Shown here: one piece after another, positions 37,143 through 49,653 of the stretch
How the letters are laid out: every line of letters begins with the position of its first letter
How positions within the stretch are numbered: the stretch's first letter is position 1
DNA from: Arthrobacter sp. Hiyo8
GTDB lineage: Bacteria > Actinomycetota > Actinomycetes > Actinomycetales > Micrococcaceae
Direction of reading: 5' to 3'
NCBI GenBank assembly: GCA_001549895.1
Contig: AP014719.1
Location: 1,364,001-1,428,000, forward strand
DNA length: 64,000 bases
Program-made: the position numbers and the translations under genes
The notes under the pieces: generated by a model
Database searches by the model: none
What the model was told of the DNA's origin: nothing
The model's input: only the letters and a program-made list of their open reading frames with translations

Positions 37143-40100
37143 CTATTGCGCGGCCACAGCCGCCGTCGCAAACACATCCGCCGGCATCGGCCGGTGCAGC
37201 TTCCAAGTGATCGCCATCGGCTTCTCGCCTGCGTGTTGCACGTAGTCCACTTGGCCCAGACATGTGTACGGAACGGTCAACCCCGTCTCGTCCTCTGAAG
37301 TATCCCGCGTGAAAATAAGGATCTTTGACCCGTGCACGGCCCTGTCCAAATACCGTCTGCCCGTCGGGCTTCCGGGCGAGGTCGCGTTCTGCGACTCCCA
37401 GTGGAACAGCTCCGGGCTGATCGCGTAGTCCTTATACATCGTCGTCGCTGAGTGCTTCTTGTCGTCCTTATTGAGGGTGACAAAGAAGGCATCGGTGGAC
37501 GTTGCCGGGCACCAGGCCACCCCCTCCCGATGCTGCACATTCTTTCCGAATTCCAATGACCCGTACTGCAACGCCGCCAGAATTTCCTCCCGTCGGTAGG
37601 TCGCGTGCGAGAGCAGCGGAACGTGCTGCAGCCCTGCTCCGAGGCTCTTAGCGGCATGTTTGGACGCCAAAACCCCGAGCTTCACGATTTGGCGGATCTC
37701 GCTGCACACAAACTGATAGCCGCGAAGGTAGTCCAAGCCAGCGTCGTACGACGGGAAACCGCCGCCGTCGTCCCAGAGCGTGTAGAACAGCATACGGGCG
37801 AAAGTCTGCTCCCGCATGCCGAGCGCTGCGTAGCGGGGTGCGTCGGGGCTTACTAGCGTCGAGTACGCCTCGGCACGTTCCGGATCGTCCACATGGATGA
37901 GCGCTGCCATACGTCCGAGGAGCCTTATCTCGTCGGCATCCGAGAGTTCGTGGATCCTCCCACTGAGAACTGCCTCCAGCGGCGAGAATCCCTCGATCAG
38001 CTCCGCCTGGCGGAGGTACCCTGTCCAGGAGTCCCTTGTCGAACGGTAAATCGACTTCACATCGTTTCCGGACTGCTCCAGATAGGCCTCCAGCTCGGTC
38101 TCCCCATACGATGCGATGTCCCGAACCAGCCGCGCCCGGTTAAACCGCAGCTGCGCCTTGATGTTGTCCAGCACTACCTTCTGAGCCACCCTGTCCAACA
38201 CGATTTGCGACCCCGAGGGAAGGTACGGGAACTCATCCTCGACAGCCTTCTCCAGTTCCTTGCGCCCGTAGCCGGTGAGCGCCCGGTAGCGCAGATCAAA
38301 GCGGAACTCACGGCGTTGCTGGCCGATGAAATCCATGACGGTCAGCACCGCTTTACCCTCCGCACGGCGCAGCCCACGTCCCAACTGCTGGAGGAAGATT
38401 GTGGCGCTCTGCGTGGGCGGAGCATCAGGATAGTGTCCACCTGCGGCAGGTCCAGGCCTTCGTTGAAAAGGTCGACAGCGAAGATACAGTTGATCTCCTG
38501 CCGGCTGAGCCGTTCCAGCGCCGCGGCGCGGCCGGCGTCGTCGGTGCTCCCGTCGACCGCAACGGAGGCGATCCCGGCGCGGTTGAAGACCTCCGCCATG
38601 TAGTGGGCGTGCTGAACCGAGACGCAGAAGCCGATGGCCCGCATCTGGTCGGTGCTGGTGACTTTGTCTCGAAGTTCGCGGATCACCTTGGCGGCGCGGG
38701 CGTCGTTGCCGGTGTAGAGGTTGTTCAGCTGGCCAGCGTCGTAATTGCCGCGCTTCCATTCCAGTTGGCTCAGGTCGACGTCGTCGGAGACCCCAAAATA
38801 GTGGAAAGGCACAAGCAGGTCCGCGTCGAGAGCGTCCCAGAGTCGCAGCTCCGAGGCGGTTCGCCCGTCGAAGAACTGTTTCGCGACGTCGACTCCGTCG
38901 CCGCGTTCCGGGGTCGCGGTCAGTCCGAGAAGCTGCTGCGGCCGGAGGTGGTCCAGTAACCGGCGGTAGGTGGGCGCCATGGCGTGGTGGAATTCGTCGA
39001 TAACCACGACGTCGAAGAAGTCCGGTTTCAGCTGTTCGATGCCGAGGGACGAAAGGACTGTACCGATGCGAAGATGTGCTTCCACTCTTCCGGTTTATGT
39101 GCACCGACGTAGAGTTCACCGAAAGCACCGTCCTGCATAACGTCACGGTAGGTGCGCATCGCCTGTTTGAGGATTTCCTGGCGATGGGCAACAAAGAGCA
39201 GCTTCAGATCACGGCCGGCGGCCTCGTGCAATCTTTTGTAGTCAAGTGCGGCGATCACCGTCTTTCCGGTGCCCGTTGCTGCAACGACGAGGTTGTGGTT
39301 GAAGCCCTTGAGCCGCTCGGCTTCGAGGTCTTCAAGCATCTCCTCCTGGTGAAGGAAAGGCTGGACCTCCAGGCCCGTGAGTGCGTCCGGGCGGACGTGC
39401 GTCGTCCGCCATTGCGCTCCAGTGCGGCGTCGAGTTTTTCGCCGTCACGCTCCGGGTCGTAGCTTTGGAAAGCCCGCTGTGCCCAGTAGCTGTCGAAGGT
39501 GATCTCAAACTTGTTCAGGAGTGCTGGCGTGCCGATGGAGCTGAGGCGGACGTTCCATTCGAGTCCGTCGAGGAGGGCCGCTTGGCTTAGGTTGGAGCTT
39601 CCGACATAGGCAGTGTCGAATCCTGAGTTCCTGCGGAATAGCCACGCCTTCGCATGGAGGCGCGTGGCCTGGGTTTCGTAGCTGATCTTCACCTCGGCCC
39701 CGTACCGGGTCACGAGCTCGTCGATAGCCCGCCGTTCGGTGGCACCCATGTAGGTGGTGGTGATGACTCTTAGGCGGGCACCGCGTTCCTTCAGTTGCTC
39801 GAGTGCGGGTTGGAGCAACCGGAGACCGGTCCAGCGGACAAAGGCGCAAAGAAGATCAACGGTATCGGCGGATTCAATCTCGGTTCGTAGCTCGGCTGCG
39901 AGGTTCGGATCGTCTTTGCTGTTTGTGAGGAGGGCCGAGTCGGATAGCGGCGTGGTGGGGCGGCGCAAATTACGGCGCTTTACAGTATCCGGGCGGTGGA
40001 GGGAGCGGAGCTGGGTGGGACCCGGTGCAATGCGGTCCGCATCCCGCAGTTCCTGAAGGAGTTTGTTTGCGAGGCCTACGCGTTCGGTGGGTTCGGCCGC

Positions 40101-40295
40101 GGCCAGACTTTTGCGGACGGCGTCGGCGACGTGGCGGGACAGGACATCCGCGCTTTCTTCATCTTCGACCGATCCAAAATGAGGTCGTAGCTGAGGAAAC
40201 TTTGAGAGGTTTGTCATCAGCCTTTCGGTCTTGAGCAGTTCGTATAGACCTTCGGGCAATTGTTCAATTGCCGATCCCCCATTGGATGTGTTCAC
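37143..40295 (-). CDS. PLD-DEAD/DEAH helicase-DUF3427 protein, several frameshifts
   Basis: About 1040 residues. N-terminal phospholipase-D-like nuclease module (VDLLCAFVRWTGLRLL, RLHAKAWLFRRNSGF, YVGSSNLSQAALLDG: the HxK ... SSNLS pattern). SF2 helicase: ATGTGKT (motif I), VIDEFHHA (motif II), LGLTATPERGDG (motif III), FNEGLDLPQVD and LQQLGRGLRRAEGK (motif VI). The C-terminal ~450 residues are DUF3427. Frame breaks near 39400, 39060 and 38420. Proteins with this order are common in defence islands and mobile loci; the likely role is nucleic-acid restriction, not proven. GTG 40295 is the preferred start. Confidence 0.85.
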
Positions 40296-40614
40296 TGCGC
40301 CAGGGTATTTGGTGGAAGCGACAAAGACCAACAACTCCAATTGCGCGGGGTGTCATTTAGCACGGGCCAATGACCATCTCTGGGGAACTCTCCGAAAGAG
40401 GTGTGATTCGGACCGCTCTGACAGCTGCCGGAAGGGAACTGGAAATCTTCTTGGACATGATGATGGCCAACGCGAGCGGTAACGCTCCTATCTGTTGGCC
40501 CCGCCTATGACTAGTGCGATAGAGGCGCTTGAGGATCTGCGGCGGTGCCGCCGGGAGGGCGACCAAATGAACTATTCATGCGTGTGCTCAAGAACTGTGG
40601 AGACTGGTGGGACG
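40296..40614. other. Gap between the helicase and NERD genes
   Basis: About 320 bases, no credible gene, no repeat. It probably holds the helicase promoter on the minus strand. Confidence 0.4.
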
Positions 40615-41433
40615 TCACGCAGACTTGAAACGCGAGGCCACCGACTCACATGTAGCGGCGACATCAACATCGCCGGCTGTCTGCTCTGCAAGCACTTTGG
40701 CTAGTCGTTTCGGCCAGAGAACGTGAATGCCCCGGTGACGAACGCGCCCCTATCAGGGCCAGTCGGCTTCGACGAAGCACAGCGCCCCGGTGACCGGCAC
40801 ATCTCCGGCGAGGTCGCGTACGAGCCCGACCTGTTTAAGCACCCCATCGACCAGTTTCGTGCAGTCGCGCCGGCCGACGAGGAGCTTCTCGACGCGTGGC
40901 CGAAGGATGCCGCCCTCGATCTTCAGCTCGGGCCGGCCCTTGTAGAGCTTGGCATCGATCACCCAGATCCCTTTGCGGGTTATAGCGATATGGTCAATGT
41001 TCGCCTTCGAACCGGGGATGCGGCGGTCATGGAGGACCGCGATGTCGTCGGCGACCAGGGAATCGAGCCGGGCCCCGAGTCGTTCCTCGCCGATCGCACC
41101 CTGGTCCCAGGCTTTGGTGCTTTGCCGCTCGCCAGAGAGCGCGACGGCGAGACCACCCAATCGGCCCCATTTCTCGCGGAGCCTCGCCTCATCATTGGCC
41201 TTGCGGCGCTCGTATTCACGCCGAGCCGACGACCCGGCTACTCCGGACGCGGCGGGCGATGAATCCTCAGTAGATGGTTCGGGTGGTTCGAGATCCAGGG
41301 ACTTCGCTTCGGGGACGCATTCCAGGCAGCGGACGGTCTTCGTCTCGCTCTCATAGATTGCGTCGGTCCCGGCCGGAAGAGAGACATCGCACAACCGACA
41401 AGCTCCGGCGTACCGGAGCCTCACTTGCTTCAC
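40615..41433 (-). CDS. NERD (nuclease-related) domain protein with N-terminal zinc finger, one frameshift
   Basis: About 272 residues. CRLCDVSLPAGTDAIYES and CLEC form a zinc-binding N terminus. The NERD domain follows: GAIGEERLGARLDSLVADDI, VLHDRRIPGSKANIDHIAIT and VIDAKLYKGRPELK, including the acidic/lysine nuclease-like motif. The frame breaks near 40758; joined, it ends WPKRLAKVLAEQ and stops at 40615. NERD is a restriction-endonuclease-like fold. Next to the PLD-helicase gene, same strand, separated by 320 bases. Confidence 0.82.
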
Positions 41434-41558
41434 GAGGATGCCCCCTGGATCGCTGGCAAGAACCCGGTCTGCTTATAGATCACGGCGGTTAGGCCGTGGA
41501 TGCGTTTTGCCATGGCTCAATCCTCACCCGCGTCGGCGGTTCCTGCTAGTTTCAGTTC

Positions 41559-42254
41559 ATGGGCGAGCTGAGAAAGATTGACGTCGACTTCAACTTCTTC
41601 GATGACACTCCGGCGGGTAAGGACCCCGACAGTCACAGCCCCACACTCCGGCGATACCACCAGCTCCTATGGAGCAAGGCGCTCCCTGACGGGCGGCCTT
41701 TCGAGCTTCACGCTGGGCGCGCTCGCTCACCGTACCTTGTGTATGAAGCAGACGACACGAGAATAGTTCTCGGAAGCGACACGATTGCGACGCGGCATCG
41801 GAGGAAACTGAGCCACCTCTACGCGCAGCTTCCAGGCGAGGTCAATGATGCGTTCCTGCGACGCTCGTACACGATCTGCGGCTTCATGATCTTCCCGGTC
41901 TCGCGGGGCAGTCTCAACCAGAATCGGGGCACTCATCCCCGGATCCAAGACCGATGGGACTTGACCCTTGAAGCGATCCGGCGCTTTTACGAGGGTGGCA
42001 CGAGTCCTTTGGCCACGACGATAGATCGCCATGAAGGCTTCTTTGCGCTGTTCGGCTCCTTCGCCGGATACATCGATCATTTCCATCTCGGCGACTTCGT
42101 AGATGCCAATGGTGCAGTGCGCTTCTTGCTCCCCTTCGACAACTTCGTGTCGCCGGCGCTGCCCTCTGACCTGCCAACCTACGCGCGTTACCGCCTAGAC
42201 AGTCTCGAATTATTTGAGGCACGCCGCCTGCGCATCCTTAACGCGACGAGGTAG
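41559..42254 (+). CDS. DUF6994-family protein
   Basis: 231 residues, intact. Opening DVDFNFFDDTPAGKDPDSHS and LRRYHQLLWSKALPDGRPF match what I recall of DUF6994. Later YTICGFMIFPVSRGSLNQNR and GSFAGYIDHFHLGDFVD. No catalytic motif recognised. Divergent from the NERD gene (125 bases between starts), so possibly part of the same accessory locus. Confidence 0.75.
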   Translation: MGELRKIDVDFNFFDDTPAGKDPDSHSPTLRRYHQLLWSKALPDGRPFELHAGRARSPYLVYEADDTRIVLGSDTIATRHRRKLSHLYAQLPGEVNDAFLRRSYTICGFMIFPVSRGSLNQNRGTHPRIQDRWDLTLEAIRRFYEGGTSPLATTIDRHEGFFALFGSFAGYIDHFHLGDFVDANGAVRFLLPFDNFVSPALPSDLPTYARYRLDSLELFEARRLRILNATR

Positions 42255-42368
42255 CAGCCTCACACGAACACAGAGACCGAGGTCGGTCCGATTACAGGAC
42301 GAGCCACGGCAACGACTGCCATTGCGGCCACTTCGCTCAGCCAGAACCGTAGTTGCCTTCTCAGCCCA

Positions 42369-43303
42369 CTACCCAGCCACCGATTCCGCACCCAGCACCA
42401 CATTCACCGGCGCCTCGCCAGCCAGCAGCAACGAGATCTGCTTCTGGATCAGCCGGACCATCCGAGGGAACATCGCGGAGCTTGCCCCGCCCACATGGGG
42501 CGTGATCAGCACACCAGGCACCGTCCACAAAGGATGGTCGGCCGGCAGAGGCTCCGGGTCGGTCACATCCAAAGCGGCGCGTAGACGTCCCGAGGACGTC
42601 TCCCGCAGCAAGGCTTCCGTCTCCGCAACCGGGCCCCTGGCCACGTTCACCAACAGCGCGCCGTGCGGCATGGCCGCGAGGAACCGAGCGTCCACCAGCC
42701 CACGGGTTTGCTCGGATAGGGGTACGCTGACCACCACGATCTCGTGCAGCGGCAACTGGTCATACAGAGTGTCGATGCCTAAGATCCGTCCGTGGTCATC
42801 CTCGCGTTCTCGGCTTGCCATCCGTGTCACGTGCGTTTCGAACGGCAAGAGCCTGGCTTCAATGGCCTTCCCCACTCCCCCGTAGCCAAGCAGGAGAACC
42901 CTACGGTCCGCCAAACTTGGCGCAGGCCGTTGGCCCATGTTCCAGACGCTTGGTTACGCACAAACTCCGGAATCCCGCGCTGGCTGGCGATCATCATCCC
43001 CAAGGCGAGTTCCGCCGTCGACGTCTCATGGACCCCGGCCGCGTTGGCGAAAACGCAACCCGGCGGCAAGACGTCGGCGACGCCGTCGTACCCTATCGAT
43101 TGGCTCTGCACGAGCCGGACCGGCACGCCATCCAGCGCCGTGAGTGCGTCCGGCCGGCCCATGTAGGGCGGCACCAGCAGGTCGAAGGTGTCCGCGGGGG
43201 CTGGACCAGTCAAGTCCCACATCACGAAATCGACGTCGGCGGAAGGTTCCATGGCGTCCAGGAGTTTCTGGTCGGGCAGGCACACCCGCAGCCGGGCCGT
43301 CAC
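42369..43303 (-). CDS. D-2-hydroxyacid dehydrogenase, one frameshift
   Basis: About 311 residues. N-terminal substrate lobe (FVMWDLTGPAPADTFDLLVP, AAGVHETSTAELALGMMIA). Frame break near 42925. NAD-binding GYGGVGKAIEARLLPF, the catalytic-arginine segment VNVARGPVAETEAL, and LDVTDPEPLPADHPL with the Glu, then ITPHVGG with the His. NAD-dependent reduction of 2-ketoacids; substrate not assignable. Confidence 0.87.
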
Positions 43304-43512
43304 CGCGCCACCATCAGATTGACCTTCGCAGCACGCAGCGCAGTTCCGCTCATTTCTCTATTCCTGTTCCCGTTGCGGGTCGATTTAGCCAGACGGCATC
43401 TCGTGTTCCCACACCAATTTACTTTCCCGCCGCGGTCCGGCGGCCGGTTCGGACATCAGCACCGGTGGGCCACGTCCGGGACAACGCGTGGGACCCGGTC
43501 CTATAGTGTGGC

Positions 43513-44075
43513 ATGACCGGGAAGCAAGCCAGGATGAAGCGTCTGCTGACAACCGCCCTCGGGTGTGCAGTCAGCGCCGCTTTTGCTTCGATCGTCCTGC
43601 TGTCGCTCGGCTGGGAAAAACCCAACTCACTTCCCATTTTCTTCATCACTTTGGTGGCCGCTTGGCTTGTTTCGCCAGTGGCAACCCGCGTGATTGACCG
43701 GCTCAGATTCAAGCTATGGCGACGGCGCGGGTGGACGGAATTCTGGGTTCGCTCGCCCGAACCATTGCCCGGCGGCCTGGCCAACGGCTGGGTGCGGGGC
43801 CTGCTTTCCGTACGCGCACCGCTTGTTGACTTCGTGACAAATGAGTCCCGGGACGGATCATGGGTCAATCCAGCTACTTTCCTCGTCAATGGGCGCATCC
43901 CCGCGGACCGCGGGCACCTGGAGCTGTCGGATTTCGCGGAAGTCAACTTCGGCCCGGGATTCCGAGTGGTCTCACTCCAGACCACATGCGGACCATCGAT
44001 GTGGCCGGGTACCCCGAAGCCCTCGACAAACTCGAAGCTGAGCTATTCGGCCAATCCGAGGTTGCCAGTCAGTAG
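43513..44075 (+). CDS. Hypothetical membrane protein, one frameshift
   Basis: About 187 residues. Two N-terminal helices ([40 protein letters not shown]), a basic loop, then a soluble domain ([36 protein letters not shown]). After an indel near 43985 it ends [20 protein letters not shown]. Similar two-helix proteins occur next to aldo-keto reductases; function unknown. Confidence 0.65.
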
Positions 44076-44203
44076 GCAGGCCGCCCTGCCTGCCTCAACG
44101 TTGTCCCTCCGCTACTGACGTGCCTATAGTGGCCCTACCCGCACCCCTCCCTGAGCACCGTCCTGCCATCCAGCACGTTCTGCCACTTACAGGAGAGAAC
44201 CCC

Positions 44204-45176
<973 letters not shown>

Positions 45177-45210
45177 GCCCAGAAGCCCCAAAGTACCCAG
45201 AAACAAAACA

Positions 45211-45242
45211 ATCGGCCTGCGTGGATTACCACGCAGGCCGAT
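45211..45242. terminator. Hairpin terminator between convergent genes
   Basis: 14-bp stem (45211-45224 with 45229-45242) around ATTA. Shared by the aldo/keto reductase and the binding-protein gene, which converge. Confidence 0.8.
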
Positions 45243-45262
45243 CGTCTGGGAGCTAGAAGGGA

Positions 45263-46368
45263 TTAGCCGTCGTTGCCGGCCGGGGTGCTGGTGGCGGTGT
45301 AGCCCTCCAGCTTGAGCGCGGCCTGGGCGTACTTCTGGGTGAACGTGTCGGCGATGTTGACCTTGGAGGTGTCAACGCCGATGGTCTTCTCCTCGTCGAA
45401 GATCGTCTTCGGGCCACCTGCAGGCATGATGCCGTCCGGGAGGAACTGACCCTTGTCCTGGTTCAGTGCGGCGACGTACTGGTCCTTGGAGATGGTGCTG
45501 TTCTGGACGTAGGACTGGGCAGCTTATCGGCGATCTCCTGGGCGGAGTGGGTGCTGATCCAGTGCATCGTGTCCACAAGGGCGTTGACTACCTTCTGGGC
45601 TGCGTCCTCGTGGGTCTTGACCCAGTCAGACTGAGCCAGAAGGCCGGCGGACGGCAGGGTGCCGCCAAGAGCTGCCTTGGCTCCGTCGGAGGTAGCGAGG
45701 TCGATCGCGGAAACGGCGAGGTTCTTGTTCTCGAGGGCGCCGACGGTCGGCTGGGTGGTCATGACGCAGTCAGCGGACCCGCGCTGGATCGCCGCGATTG
45801 CGGTCGCACCGGCGCCGACGGCGATCGTGTGGTAATCGCTCTTCGCGAGGCCAGCCTTTGCAGCGATGAACTGGGTGAGCTCATCGGTTCCCGAGCCGAG
45901 GTCGGTGACGCCCACGGTCTTGCCCTTGAGGTCTGCGCCCGTCTTCACGTTCGCCTTGGGGTTGCACATGATGCGTTCGCCCGGTGCGCTCGAGAGCTGC
46001 ACGAGGTTGATGACGTTCTTGCCCTTGGACTGGAAGTCGACCGTGTGGACGTACCACGCACCGGCCATGTCCACCTGCCCGGATGCCATGGCGTCTTCGG
46101 CGCCCACGCCACCCTGGGACTCGGTGGAAAGCTCCATCTTGACGCCGTACTTCTGGTAGAAGCCGAGCTGCTCTGCGAGCTGGTACGGCAGGTAGATCTG
46201 CTTGTCGATACCGCCGACCATGAGCTTCACGGTGGGCATCGAGGCGGTGTCCGCGGCAGCACTGCCGCTTGCCGTGCTGTTGCTGCTTGCGGTGCTGGTG
46301 CCGCAGGCCGCGAGGCTCAGGGCGATCACTCCGGCAGCGCCGACGGCGTAGATCTTGTTCTTCATCAT
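45263..46368 (-). CDS. ABC substrate-binding lipoprotein, NMT1/SsuA-like, one frameshift
   Basis: About 368 residues. Lipobox LAAC with a Ser/Ala linker. PTVKLMVGGIDKQIYLPYQL, AEQLGFYQKYGVKMELSTES and GVTDLGSGTDELTQFIAAKA are typical of the NMT1/THI5 and SsuA/TauA families. Frame break near 45525. It captures the ligand outside the membrane for the permease and ATPase encoded next. Substrate could be a sulfonate, nitrate or pyrimidine-like compound; not determinable. Confidence 0.88.
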
Positions 46369-46434
46369 GGTTGTGCTTTTCCTTCTATTGTGAGGATTCG
46401 AGCGTTGGGTAAGTTGAATGGAAGACGGCGAGCG

Positions 46435-47319
46435 TCAGATCGCCTGTGCTTCGGAACGGTTTGGTGGCCGCCACTTGAGCAGGGTGTGCTCTAGCAAGGC
46501 GATGAGGTACTCCGCGCCGAGCGTGATGACTGCGATGATCACCATGCAGGCGAAGACCGTGTTGGGATCGAAGGTTCCCTGTGCCTGGCTGATGATCAGG
46601 CCGATTCCCTGCTGGGCGCCGAGCACTTCAGCAACAAGGGCGCCGATGATCGCGAAACCGAATGCCGTGTGCAAGCTGGCGATGATCCAGGTCATGGCCG
46701 AGGGAATGGTCACGTGGATCGCAACCTGAAGGGGCGATGCACCCAGGACGCGGACGTTACCGACCAGGTTCTGGTCCACTTCGCGGACGCCCTGGAAGGC
46801 GTTGAAGAAGACGACGAAGAACACCAGTACCGCTGCGAGCAGCACCTTCGGGAAGACGCCGAGGCCGAACGCCACGATGAAGATCGAGCCGAGGACGATT
46901 CTGGGGATCGAGTTCACGATCCGGATGTACGGGCCCACAACTTCGGACAGGTACTTGTTCGAGCCGAGGAGGATTCCGAGCACGACGCCGACCAGCGTTC
47001 CGAGCGCGAAGCCGTAGATGGCTTCCTGCATGGTGACCCAGAGGTTCTCCCAGATGGTGCCGAATGCCGTGCCCTTGGTGAAGAGATCCACCAGGCTGTT
47101 CCAGATTTCGGACGGCTGGCCGAAGAAGAACTTGTCCACCCAGCCGGCCGTGGTGAACCACTGCCAGCCGCCGATCACGATGACCGCGAGGATGGCGCGG
47201 CCGGCCCAAACCCACGTGGTGCGGCGGTTCATGGCACGCCGGGCGGAATTCTTAAGCTCACTCGCTTGTGCTTTTTCTTGCTCTTGCACGGGAGCACCCC
47301 TACTGATTGTGGTTGTCAT
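46435..47319 (-). CDS. ABC permease, SsuC/TauC family
   Basis: 294 residues, intact, six helices. The BPD inner-membrane loop is present (VLGASPLQVAIHVTIPSAM). GTLVGVVLGILLGSNKYLSE is typical of SsuC/TauC-type permeases. Forms the channel with the ATPase whose gene overlaps it by four bases. Confidence 0.9.
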   Translation of the reverse strand: MTTTISRGAPVQEQEKAQASELKNSARRAMNRRTTWVWAGRAILAVIVIGGWQWFTTAGWVDKFFFGQPSEIWNSLVDLFTKGTAFGTIWENLWVTMQEAIYGFALGTLVGVVLGILLGSNKYLSEVVGPYIRIVNSIPRIVLGSIFIVAFGLGVFPKVLLAAVLVFFVVFFNAFQGVREVDQNLVGNVRVLGASPLQVAIHVTIPSAMTWIIASLHTAFGFAIIGALVAEVLGAQQGIGLIISQAQGTFDPNTVFACMVIIAVITLGAEYLIALLEHTLLKWRPPNRSEAQAI

Positions 47320-48173
47320 GCTGCTACACCCGCCGATTGCTTGTAGGCGCGGGTAACTTCGTCCTTCAAGGACTCCCAGATCTGGCCCTGCAACTCCAGG
47401 AACCGCTCCTCGTGCCGGATCTTCTGGACATCTCCACGCGGCCTCGGCAGATCGATCTCGAAAACATCCTTGATGGTGCCGGGGCTGCTGGTCATGATGA
47501 CCACCTTGTCCGCCAGCGCCACTGCCTCGTCGAGGTCGTGCGTGATGAAGAGGACAGAGGGGCGCAGTTCCTCCCAGAGCTGCAGCAGTTCGTTCTGCAT
47601 GATGGCCTTGGTCTGCACGTCGAGTGCGCCGAACGGCTCATCCATCAAGAGGATCCGCGGGTTGTTGATCAGCGCCGCCGCCATGGCGACGCGCTTGCGC
47701 ATACCGCCGGACAACTGGTGCGGGTAACGGTCCTCGAAGCCGGCCAGGCCCACGCGGCGCAGCCAATCCCTTGCGAGCAGGGTGGCTTCCTTCTTGGGCG
47801 TCCCGAGCAGGACCGGGCCGATCAGCACGTTTCCGAGAACGGTCTTCCAGGGGAAGAGCGCGTCCGCTTGGAACATGTAGCTGACGCCGTTGGTGATGCC
47901 GTCTACGATCTGGTCGTGGACCTTCACCGAGCCGGCACTTGGCCGCTCGAGTCCGGAAACCTGGGCCAGGGTGGTCGACTTGCCGCAGCCCGTCGGTCCG
48001 ACGATCGCGCAGAACTCGCCGGGTTCGACCCTCAGCGTCACATCGCGGATGGCAGTGAACGTCTCGTTCTTGGGAGTGAGGTAACGCTTGGTCAACCCGA
48101 CAATGTCGATGCCCGCGGCGTCCTCAGCCCTCTCGGGGGCCCCGGGCGGCCGGTTGGGGTGGATGGCATTCAT
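47316..48173 (-). CDS. ABC ATP-binding protein, SsuB/TauB family
   Basis: 285 residues, intact. Walker A VGPTGCGKSTTLAQ, Q-loop FQADALFPWKT, signature HQLSGGMRKRVAMA, Walker B RILLMDEPFGALD, H-loop ITHDLDEA. It supplies ATP energy. First gene of the three-gene operon; its start is 216 bases from that of a divergent response regulator. Confidence 0.93.
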   Translation of the reverse strand: MNAIHPNRPPGAPERAEDAAGIDIVGLTKRYLTPKNETFTAIRDVTLRVEPGEFCAIVGPTGCGKSTTLAQVSGLERPSAGSVKVHDQIVDGITNGVSYMFQADALFPWKTVLGNVLIGPVLLGTPKKEATLLARDWLRRVGLAGFEDRYPHQLSGGMRKRVAMAAALINNPRILLMDEPFGALDVQTKAIMQNELLQLWEELRPSVLFITHDLDEAVALADKVVIMTSSPGTIKDVFEIDLPRPRGDVQKIRHEERFLELQGQIWESLKDEVTRAYKQSAGVAA

Positions 48174-48388
48174 TTGCTAAGACCTCTCTGTCTTACGGAT
48201 CCCTTCCTTGGGAGTCCGACGAATTCGTGATGTGGATCACTGAAACTATGTAAAGCTTAGGAAGCGATCATCAGGCCCAGAAGTCTTCAGTAAGTTGTGC
48301 GCCTTAGCCGCAAAAGTGCACGTTTTGTGCGTTTTCTGCTGTCGCCTCACCTACCGAGGAAATGCCCGGGAAAGGAGCCAAAACGTTG

Positions 48389-49052
48389 ATGAGGACATTG
48401 GTGGTTGACGACGATTTCCGGGTCGCCGGAATCCACGCCGCCGGGTGGCCAGGGTTGACGGTTTCGAATGCGTCGGTCAGGTGTACACCGCTGCGGCCGC
48501 GCGGGAGGCGATCGAGCGCCTCAACCCGGACCTGCTCTTGCTGGATGTACACCTGCCGGACGAGGACGGGATCGCGATGCTGCGATCCCTGCAGGCCGCA
48601 GGTACCGACGTCGACTGCATCGTCATCACCGCGGCCCAGGACCTGGCCACCGTCAAGTCAGCGATGACAAGCGGCGCGGTCTACTACATGGTCAAGCCCT
48701 TCAGCTTTGACCGGCTCCGCACACAGTTGGAGGCGTACCGGAACTGGCGGCAGGAGCTGGATTCCGCTTCAACTGCCGACCAGGCAACTATTGATAGCCT
48801 CTACAACGCGCGCTCTGCCGGGGTCAGGCCCGCGGCCCGGCGCCTCGCCTGCAACCCACCATGCAAAAAGCGTACGACGCCGTCCGCGCCGCCGGGGGTC
48901 CCATCAGCGCCGCTGAAATCGCCGGACAGCTCGGTGTCAGCCGCCCGACAGCGCAGCGCTACCTCAGTGTCCTGGAGCAAAAAGGTCTTCTCGTTTTGGA
49001 CCTCACGTATGGCGGCACCGGCCGCCCGCTCAACTCCTACACGGTGAGTTGA
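48389..49052 (+). CDS. CitB/DcuR-type response regulator, two frameshifts
   Basis: About 222 residues. Receiver: TLVVDDDFRVAGIHA, phosphoacceptor region PDLLLLDVHLPDEDG, VKPFSFDRL. C-terminal HTH: GGPISAAEIAGQLGVSRPTAQ then RYLSVLEQKGLLVLDLTYGG. Frame breaks near 48446 and 48832. CitB-type regulators control transport of carboxylates or similar. No histidine kinase is adjacent. Divergent from the ABC operon, so a likely regulator of it. Confidence 0.87.
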
Positions 49053-49089
49053 GCGGGCGGCCGGCTACCTTGTGACTACTTGGTGCTGA

Positions 49090-49653
49090 CTACTCGGCCG
49101 CTACGGGCTCGGCCTGCTTCACAAGGGCAGCCTCGAGGTTGATCTTCACCTTGTCGCTCACCAGGAAACCGCCGGTCTCCAACGCTGCGTTCCACGTCAG
49201 CCCGAAGTCCTTGCGGCTGATCTCGGTTTCGGCGGAGAACCCGGCGCGGGTCGCGCCGAAAGGATCAACCGCGACGCCGGTGAACTCAACTTCCAGCTCC
49301 ACCGGCTTGGTGATCCCCCGGATGGTGAGGTCGCCCGTGAGGGTGTAGTCCTCGCCGTCGCCCTCTACGCTGGTGGCCCGGAAGGTCATCTCCGGGAACT
49401 TCTCGACGTCGAAGAAGTCGGCGCCGCGGACGTGGCCGTCCCGGTTGGCATCGCCGGAGTCGAAACTCGCGGTCTTGACGGTTGCGTGGAGGGACGCGTC
49501 CGCCAGGGACTCGCGCACGCGGGCCTCGGCGCTCGCTTCCGTGAAGCGGCCGCGGACCTTGCTGATGCCCGCGTGCCGGACACTGAAGCCGATCTCGCTG
49601 TGGGACATGTCCAGCAACCAGGTGCCTGAAGTCAAACCTGCGGGAAGAGTCAT
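49090..49653 (-). CDS. YceI-family protein
   Basis: About 187 residues from ATG 49653. GTWLLDMSHSEIGFSVRHAG, HVRGADFFDVEKFPEMTFRA and ITKPVELEVEFTGVAVDPFG are the YceI signatures. The fold is a lipid-binding beta-barrel that can bind polyisoprenoids. No signal peptide here, so probably cytoplasmic. Confidence 0.93.
   Translation of the reverse strand: MTLPAGLTSGTWLLDMSHSEIGFSVRHAGISKVRGRFTEASAEARVRESLADASLHATVKTASFDSGDANRDGHVRGADFFDVEKFPEMTFRATSVEGDGEDYTLTGDLTIRGITKPVELEVEFTGVAVDPFGATRAGFSAETEISRKDFGLTWNAALETGGFLVSDKVKINLEAALVKQAEPVAAE

Noticed and set aside
45263..48380. Thiamine (TPP) riboswitch before the NMT1-like operon
   Set aside because: No conserved CTGAGA-type riboswitch core was seen in the leader at 48174-48388.
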